From: an uncultured Actinomyces sp.
GTDB lineage: Bacteria > Actinomycetota > Actinomycetes > Actinomycetales > Actinomycetaceae
Assembly: GCA_915069725.1 (NCBI GenBank)
Contig: CAJZFF010000160.1
Span: 1 to 5,468 of the forward strand
DNA: 5,468 nt
Direction: 5' to 3'
A program made the translations under genes and the position numbers. Under the pieces are notes generated by a model. The model was not told the DNA's origin and did no database searches. It was given only the letters and a program-made list of their open reading frames with translations. Shown here one piece after another: positions 1-5,468 of the stretch. How positions within the stretch are numbered: position 1 is the first letter of the stretch; each line of letters begins with the position of its first letter.

Positions 1-1
1 C

Positions 2-376
2 GCCATCGGCGCCCCCTCGTCTCAGGCTGCAGGCGAGCAGTCGCGACTCATCGGTCAGGTCATGGAGCTGCTGGAGAAGACCTACGGGGAGGCGTTCGAC
101 CCGGACTCCGTCAACGCCGCTCGCTTCGCGGTCCACCTGCGCTACTTCCTGGTGCGCGCACGCACCGCGGTACAGATCGAGGACGGCACCGCCTCCCTGG
201 TGGCCCAGGCTCTGCGCAGCTCCGCCCCTGACTCCTACCGGGTGGCTCTGCGCATCCGGGACCTGATGGAGATCCGCTTGGGCGTCGCCGTCACCGAGGA
301 CGAGACTGCCTATCTCGCCCTGCACATCGCCCGGTTGATTTCCTCCCTCCCTCGGACTACCCGAAGTGACGCGTAA
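2..376 (+). CDS. bglG: BglG/LicT-family transcriptional antiterminator, C-terminal part (PRD2), 5' end outside the window
   Basis: The open frame runs in from the left edge without a stop and encodes the last 124 residues; the RNA-binding domain and PRD1 are not visible. What remains is a PTS-regulation domain (PRD2). Two conserved histidine motifs are present: FAVHLRYFLVR (His codon 134-136) and DETAYLALHIAR (His codon 323-325). They are 63 residues apart, close to the spacing of the PRD2 histidines in LicT. In this family PRD histidines are phosphorylated by HPr or by the cognate EII, which controls dimerisation and RNA binding. Family members bind a RAT hairpin in the leader of the operon and prevent a terminator from forming. 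Exactly such a RAT lies 72 bases downstream, before the PTS permease gene, so this is very probably its regulator. The internal ATG at 62 is not the start, because homology continues upstream of it. The family call is firm; the exact sugar inducer cannot be read from the sequence. Confidence 0.9.
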   Translation, partial: AIGAPSSQAAGEQSRLIGQVMELLEKTYGEAFDPDSVNAARFAVHLRYFLVRARTAVQIEDGTASLVAQALRSSAPDSYRVALRIRDLMEIRLGVAVTEDETAYLALHIARLISSLPRTTRSDA

Positions 377-390
377 CACAGAACGCTGCC

Positions 391-419
391 TTGTTCGCTG
401 ATCTGATCGTTCATATCAT
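391..419 (+). promoter_or_regulatory. Putative sigma-70-type promoter for the PTS permease gene
   Basis: A TTGTTC hexamer (391-396) and a TATCAT hexamer (414-419) are separated by exactly 17 bases. The -10 element matches the consensus at five of six positions, the -35 at three of six. This short stretch is visibly more AT-rich than its surroundings. Transcription would be expected to begin near 425-427, about 23 bases before the RAT. The permease-hydrolase pair could then be transcribed independently of the regulator gene as well as by read-through from it. The call rests on motif match and position only. Confidence 0.5.
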
Positions 420-448
420 TCGTCACAGAATCCGTTGAGGGATTCACA

Positions 449-476
449 GGATTGTGACCCGTCCGGGGCAAGACCT
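449..476 (+). promoter_or_regulatory. Ribonucleic antiterminator (RAT) site bound by the BglG/LicT-type protein
   Basis: The sequence begins GGATTGTGAC and ends GGCAAGACCT, matching the two conserved arms of known bgl/lic/sac RAT sites (GGATTGT-AC ... GGCAA-ACCT). The RNA can fold as the family requires: an outer GG/CC pairing (449-450 with 474-475), internal loops, and an apical CCC/GGG stem (458-460 with 465-467) closed by a GUCC loop. The centre is two bases shorter than in the E. coli bgl and B. subtilis lic sites as I recall them. Its 3' end overlaps the 5' arm of the terminator (470-482), so the two structures are mutually exclusive. That is the arrangement needed for antitermination by the upstream regulator. 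Confidence 0.9.
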
Positions 477-522
477 GAGACACGTCAGCGTTAAAGCGCT
501 GCCATTGTCTCGGGTCTTTTTT
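470..522 (+). terminator. Intrinsic terminator in the leader of the PTS permease gene, conditional on the RAT
   Basis: A 13-base-pair stem forms between 470-482 and 506-518, with one G-U pair, ending in a run of six T (517-522). Inside the large loop a second short stem can form (CAGCG at 486-490 with CGCTG at 497-501). The 5' arm shares bases 470-476 with the RAT, so protein binding at the RAT would block terminator formation. The default state is expected to be termination, with read-through when the antiterminator is active. The strong stem and U-tract are unusually clear for such a GC-rich genome. Confidence 0.92.
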
Positions 523-559
523 GTTCCCCGGAAGCGGTCACTCACTCAGGAGGACATCA

Positions 560-2410
560 ATGGCGAAGGTCGACTATGCGGCGCTGGCGGCGCAGCTGCT
601 GAACAATATCGGAGGCGAGGAGAACATCTCCTCCATGACACACTGCGCAACCCGCATGCGATTCGTTCTCAAGGACGAGTCCAAGGCCTCCACCGAGGCT
701 GTTAAAGCACTCGACGGCGTCGTCACTGTGGTACAGGCCGGCGGCCAGTACCAGGTGGTCATCGGCAACGACGTGCCGCTGCTCCACGAAGAACTGGTCA
801 GGCTCACCAACCTGACCGGCGACGTCGATGAATCGACCGGCAACGACGGCAACCTGTTCGACCGGTTCATCAAGATGGTCTCGGCCCTCATCAACCCGGT
901 GGTATGGACGCTCGCAGGAGCGGGACTGATCAAGGCCTTCCTCACCCTGACAACCACGCTGGGATGGCTGAGGGAGGACTCCACCACCCATACGATCCTC
1001 AACGCCGCAGGCGACTCGGCTCTGTACTTCCTGCCGATCCTGCTGGCCATCACCTCAGCGCGTTATTTCAAGGCCAACGAAATGACTGCCGTCGCCCTGG
1101 CCGGAGCCCTGGTGTATCCCGAGATCGTCGCCCTCAACGACGCCGGCAGTCCGGTCACCTTCTTCGGTATCCCGGTGGTCATGGCGTCCTACACGTCCTC
1201 TCTCGTTCCGATCATTGTGGCCGTATGGTTCCAGTCCCATCTACAGCGCTGGCTGACCAAGATCCTTCCCTCAGCCATCCGCAACTTCTCAGTTCCGTTG
1301 CTCGTGCTGCTCGTCATGGTCCCCCTGACCCTCATCACCGTCGGCCCGGTGACGACCACGGCATCGAACGGCATCGCCTCATTGATGAACGCGCTTTTCG
1401 AGCACGTGCCCTGGGTGGCCGGAGCCGTCATGGGAGCCTTCTGGCAGGTCTTTGTCATGTTCGGCGTGCACTGGGGACTGGTGCCGGTCATGATCGCCCA
1501 GTACAACGACCCGGGCTTCTCCCTCATGGCGGGACCGATCTTCCCCGCCGTGTTGGCCCAGGCGGCAGCGACCCTCGGCGTCATGATCCGCACGCGCAGC
1601 AAGAAGATGCGGGAGCTGGCCGGACCTGCCTCGCTGTCCGGGTTCCTGGCCGGCATCACCGAGCCCGGGATCTACGGTGTCAACCTGCCTCTCAAACGTC
1701 CCTTCCTCTACGGCTGCATCGGTGGTGCCGTGGGTGGCGTCATTGTCGCAGCAGGAAACGGTGCCTCCACCTCCTTCGTCTTCCCCTCCCTCATTGGTAT
1801 CCCTGCGCTGATCGACCACGGAAACCTCGTCCTGGTCGTCATCGGTATGGCCGTCGCCGTCGTCATCTCCCTGGCTCTCACCCTCGTCCTCGGATTCAAG
1901 GACCCGGCATCGGATGAGCCCTCCACGGCCGTGTCCGAAGAGAGTGATGCCAAGCCCACCACCGCGCTCACCTCACCGATGAACGGATCTGCCATGCCGC
2001 TGGAGAACGTCGCCGACCCGGTCTTCTCCTCCGGCGCCCTCGGCAACGGCGTCGGCATCCTCCCCTCCGAGGGGCGCATCGTGGCCCCGGTGGCGGGCAC
2101 CGTCGTCACCGCCATGGACTCCGGCCACGCCTACGGCATCAAGACCGACGACGGCGTCGAGGTCCTCATCCACGTCGGCCTGGACACCGTCAATCTCAAG
2201 GGCGAGGGATTCACCCCCAACGTGAGTGCCGGTGAGCGAGTCGTGCGCGGCGAGCCTCTGGTAGACGTGGATCTCAAAGCCGTTCGTGATGCCGGCTACG
2301 ACCCCACCACGATCCTCGTCGTCACCAACACCGCCTCACTGGGCGCCGTCGTGCCGATCGTTGACGGCGAGGTGACGACCAGCAGCACCGTGGTTGAGAT
2401 CGACCGCTGA
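560..2410 (+). CDS. bglF: Beta-glucoside-type PTS permease, EIIBCA fusion
   Basis: This 616-residue membrane protein imports a beta-glucoside and phosphorylates it, using phosphate passed from PEP through EI and HPr. The length is close to E. coli BglF (625). Domains run B-C-A. EIIB is residues 1-80, with the phosphocysteine Cys29 in the motif HCATRMRF. EIIC is about 98-446, with many hydrophobic segments and the substrate-site motif GITEPGIYG (365-373). A hydrophilic Ser/Thr/Pro/Glu-rich linker follows. EIIA is 486-616, with His523 and the phosphoacceptor His538 (motif VLIHVGLDTVNLKGEGF) spaced 15 apart as in E. coli EIIA-Glc. The start is the ATG at 560, preceded six bases away by AGGAGG (548-553). 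A longer frame from a TTG at 521 begins inside the terminator U-tract and is not credible. In this family the permease also phosphorylates and inactivates its antiterminator when substrate is absent. The neighbouring phospho-hydrolase supports a beta-glucoside substrate (cellobiose, arbutin or salicin type); the exact sugar is inference. Confidence 0.93.
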   Translation: MAKVDYAALAAQLLNNIGGEENISSMTHCATRMRFVLKDESKASTEAVKALDGVVTVVQAGGQYQVVIGNDVPLLHEELVRLTNLTGDVDESTGNDGNLFDRFIKMVSALINPVVWTLAGAGLIKAFLTLTTTLGWLREDSTTHTILNAAGDSALYFLPILLAITSARYFKANEMTAVALAGALVYPEIVALNDAGSPVTFFGIPVVMASYTSSLVPIIVAVWFQSHLQRWLTKILPSAIRNFSVPLLVLLVMVPLTLITVGPVTTTASNGIASLMNALFEHVPWVAGAVMGAFWQVFVMFGVHWGLVPVMIAQYNDPGFSLMAGPIFPAVLAQAAATLGVMIRTRSKKMRELAGPASLSGFLAGITEPGIYGVNLPLKRPFLYGCIGGAVGGVIVAAGNGASTSFVFPSLIGIPALIDHGNLVLVVIGMAVAVVISLALTLVLGFKDPASDEPSTAVSEESDAKPTTALTSPMNGSAMPLENVADPVFSSGALGNGVGILPSEGRIVAPVAGTVVTAMDSGHAYGIKTDDGVEVLIHVGLDTVNLKGEGFTPNVSAGERVVRGEPLVDVDLKAVRDAGYDPTTILVVTNTASLGAVVPIVDGEVTTSSTVVEIDR

Positions 2411-3949
<1,539 letters not shown>

Positions 3950-3972
3950 CCGCTGAGACGGTGCGGCCCGCC

Positions 3973-4009
3973 CGGGCGATTTGACTCAGACGCTGAGACG
4001 GATCGCCCG
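3973..4009. terminator. Possible hairpin terminator at the convergent gene junction
   Basis: CGGGCGAT (3973-3980) pairs perfectly with ATCGCCCG (4002-4009), and the loop can form an inner stem CTCAG/CTGAG (3985-3989 with 3993-3997). The structure spans the purT stop codon and lies just beyond the hydrolase stop, so it could end both convergent transcripts. There is no T-run on the plus strand. On the minus strand no U-tract follows either, though terminators lacking one are reported in actinobacteria. The small gap leaves little other room for a terminator. This is a fold-based suggestion only. Confidence 0.35.
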
Positions 4010-5272
4010 AGCGGCGGCCCGGGCCCGGTCCGTGGCGGTGGAGGCGTCGTCGGCATAGGCCACGACAACGCCCAGGCGCCGCCCCGGGTGGGCCTCAGGC
4101 TTACCGAAGAGCCGCAGATCCACGCCCTCCTGAGCGAGCGCCTCATCAAGACCCGCGAAGCGCACGCCCTCGCCCGGCGCGGACTCTCCCGTCGCCTTGA
4201 CGGTCACCGAGGCGCCGGGGGAGCGCAGAGAGGTATCCACGGGCAGGCCCAACAGGGCGCGGGCGTGCAGCTCGAACTCGCTCAGGCGCTGACTCGCCAG
4301 CGTTACCAGGCCGGTGTCATGCGGACGCGGCGAGACCTCGGAGAAGAGAACCTCCTCCCCGCAGATGAACAGCTCCACTCCGAACATGCCCCAGCCGCCC
4401 AGCGCCGCAGTCACGCGCTCGGCCATCTGCTGGGCCCGCTCCAGGGCCACCGGGCTCAGGGGCTGTGGCTGCCAGGACTCCACATAGTCCCCATCGACCT
4501 GCCGGTGCCCGATCGGCTCGCAGAAGCTCGTCACCGTCTCCCCGGTGCCGGGATGACGCCAGCGCACCGTGAGCAGCGTGATCTCGGTGTCGAAACGCAC
4601 GAAGCCCTCCACGATGACCCGGCCCCGGTCCACCCGGCCGTCGGCCGCCGCGTAGCGCCAGGCCGCCTCCAGGTCCTGCGGCCCGCGCACCACGGACTGG
4701 CCGTGCCCCGATGAGGACATGACCGGTTTGACCACGCACGGGAAGCCCACCTGCTGAGCACCCGCGCGCAGCTCGTCCAAGGACGAGGCGAAGGCGTAGG
4801 GACTGGTCGCCAGCCCGAGCTCCTCAGCCGCCAGGCGCCGAATGCCCTCACGATTCATCGTCAGCTGCACCGCGCGTGCGGTCGGTACCACCCGCACCTC
4901 GCCGGCCTCCTCCAGGGCCGCCAGGGCATCGGTGGCCAGCGCCTCGATCTCCGGGATCACGACGTCGGCACCGCTGGCGCGGATGGCGGCCGTCAGCGCC
5001 TCGGGGTCGCTCATGTTCACCGTCATGGCGTTGTGCGCCACCTGTTGGGCCGGAGCCCCCTCATAGCGGTCGATCGCCGTGACCTCCACCCCCAGGCGGG
5101 TCAGAGCGATCGCCACCTCCTTGCCGATCTCACCGGCGCCCAGCAGCGCCACCTTCGTCGCGCTGCTGGTCCAGGGCGTACCCAGCACCGGCGCCTCTGG
5201 GCGCCGTATCGCAGTCTCCTGGGACGCGCTCTGGTGCGGGCGCACCTGGTCGAACATGGGGAAGGAGCTCAT
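3986..5272 (-). CDS. purT: Formate-dependent phosphoribosylglycinamide formyltransferase (GAR transformylase 2)
   Basis: This cytoplasmic ATP-grasp enzyme makes formyl-GAR from GAR, formate and ATP, the folate-independent route for the third step of purine synthesis. The 428-residue product tracks E. coli PurT (392) through nearly its whole length as I recall it. Landmarks are the N-terminal Rossmann-like motif [13 protein letters not shown] (43-55), [16 protein letters not shown], the PEIEALATD segment, [18 protein letters not shown], the ATP-grasp loop [68 protein letters not shown] (metal/ATP site) and the C-terminal [16 protein letters not shown]. The ATG at 5272 is chosen because a perfect AGGAGG (plus-strand CCTCCT, 5277-5282) sits four bases upstream. 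This gives about 26 residues more than E. coli. A GTG at 5188 would remove that extension but has only a weak ribosome site. The ATG at 5398 would overlap the probable divergent gene. Oddity: the usual Lys of SSSGKGQ is His190. It is convergent with the bgl operon and functionally unrelated. Confidence 0.93.
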   Translation of the reverse strand: MSSFPMFDQVRPHQSASQETAIRRPEAPVLGTPWTSSATKVALLGAGEIGKEVAIALTRLGVEVTAIDRYEGAPAQQVAHNAMTVNMSDPEALTAAIRASGADVVIPEIEALATDALAALEEAGEVRVVPTARAVQLTMNREGIRRLAAEELGLATSPYAFASSLDELRAGAQQVGFPCVVKPVMSSSGHGQSVVRGPQDLEAAWRYAAADGRVDRGRVIVEGFVRFDTEITLLTVRWRHPGTGETVTSFCEPIGHRQVDGDYVESWQPQPLSPVALERAQQMAERVTAALGGWGMFGVELFICGEEVLFSEVSPRPHDTGLVTLASQRLSEFELHARALLGLPVDTSLRSPGASVTVKATGESAPGEGVRFAGLDEALAQEGVDLRLFGKPEAHPGRRLGVVVAYADDASTATDRARAAARAIRLSV

Positions 5273-5392
5273 GTGGCCTCCTGACGTCTGGCGCCGGGAA
5301 CCGGCGGCAGTGAGTACTGGCAACGGTGAAACGCTACCGGCAAACCGGCGTCGGCGACGGGCGGAGCGAGCTGGACATGCGATGCTTGGTGC
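5273..5392. other. Intergenic region upstream of purT, with two related CCGG-rich repeats
   Basis: This 120-base region should contain the purT promoter and possibly one for a divergent gene. I could not recognise a convincing -35/-10 pair on either strand. It holds two similar imperfect inverted units, CCGGGAACCGGCG (5294-5306) and CCGGCAAACCGGCG (5337-5350), in the same orientation and 43 bases apart. They could be paired operator half-units or chance GC-rich similarity. Only the purT ribosome site (CCTCCT on the plus strand, 5277-5282) is clear. Confidence 0.4.
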
Positions 5393-5468
5393 ATGCATGA
5401 CGAGCGCCGCCCTCAGTCCTCCTCCGGCAAGCGCCAGCGGCTTCAGGACACGGTTCCCATTGAGATCC
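5393..5468 (+). CDS. Possible start of a divergent gene, product unknown, cut by the window end
   Basis: From the ATG at 5393 a frame runs to the edge without a stop, giving about 25 residues ([16 protein letters not shown]..., then LQDTVPIEI). The stretch is polar and basic followed by a more ordinary segment. About 20 of 25 third codon positions are G or C, a better coding bias than the competing frame from the ATG at 5397. There is no evident ribosome site just upstream, so the gene may be leaderless or start elsewhere. No family can be assigned from so short a piece. Confidence 0.35.
   Translation, partial: MHDERRPQSSSGKRQRLQDTVPIEI

Noticed and set aside
444..457. TCACAGGATTGTGA resembling a cAMP-receptor-type operator
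   Set aside because: The half-sites are in the wrong order and spacing (TCACA-N4-TGTGA rather than TGTGA-N6-TCACA), and the right half is explained by the conserved RAT arm.
521..559. An upstream TTG start that would add 13 residues to the PTS permease
   Set aside because: The TTG lies in the U-tract of the leader terminator, has no ribosome site, and the added residues do not belong to the EIIB domain. The ATG at 560 has AGGAGG at six bases.
904..1917. A 337-residue plus-strand open frame inside the permease gene
   Set aside because: It is an out-of-frame shadow rich in Arg, His, Pro and Gly, overlapping the conserved EIIC domain, with no ribosome site.
4317..4739. Alternative-frame open frames on both strands inside purT
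   Set aside because: They are low-complexity Arg/Gly/Ala/Pro-rich translations. The PurT frame accounts for the region with family motifs end to end.
5273..5398. A purT start at the ATG at 5398, giving a 470-residue protein
   Set aside because: The extra 42 residues are Arg/Ala/Ser-rich without family similarity, there is no ribosome site there, and the region would overlap the candidate divergent gene. The ATG at 5272 has a perfect AGGAGG.

Overview
This window looks like chromosome from a high-GC Gram-positive bacterium, most likely an actinobacterium of the Actinomyces type. I infer this from the strong G/C bias at third codon positions, the AGGAGG ribosome sites and the gene content; no marker gene pins down the species. 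It holds a catabolic operon for beta-glucosides, followed by a convergent purine-synthesis gene. I see no mobile element, CRISPR array, tRNA, rRNA or phage gene, and I do not think an undescribed system is present.

Region 1 (2-2410). The window opens inside the last part of a BglG/LicT-family antiterminator gene, with only the second PTS-regulation domain visible. After it comes a leader of about 180 bases holding a sigma-70-like promoter (391-419), a ribonucleic antiterminator (RAT) site (449-476), an intrinsic terminator that overlaps the RAT (470-522), and a strong ribosome site. The next gene encodes a three-domain beta-glucoside PTS permease with B-C-A domain order.

Region 2 (2411-3949). 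After 75 untranslated bases with no visible terminator comes a GH1 6-phospho-beta-glucosidase, presumably cotranscribed with the permease. The three genes form the classic bglG-bglF-bglB/bglA loop. The permease imports and phosphorylates a beta-glucoside, and the hydrolase cleaves the phosphorylated sugar. The antiterminator, controlled through PRD histidines by PTS phosphorylation, binds the RAT so that transcription passes the terminator when substrate is present.

Region 3 (3950-5468). A convergent purT gene (formate-dependent GAR transformylase) lies on the minus strand, only 36 bases from the hydrolase stop codon, with a hairpin across the junction. Upstream of purT is an intergenic stretch with two related CCGG-rich repeats. 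At the right edge there may be the first codons of a divergent gene.

The points most worth a second look are the RAT/terminator switch and a leader segment complementary to the RAT, an unusual Lys-to-His change in the PurT glycine-rich loop, and the hairpin at the convergent junction.
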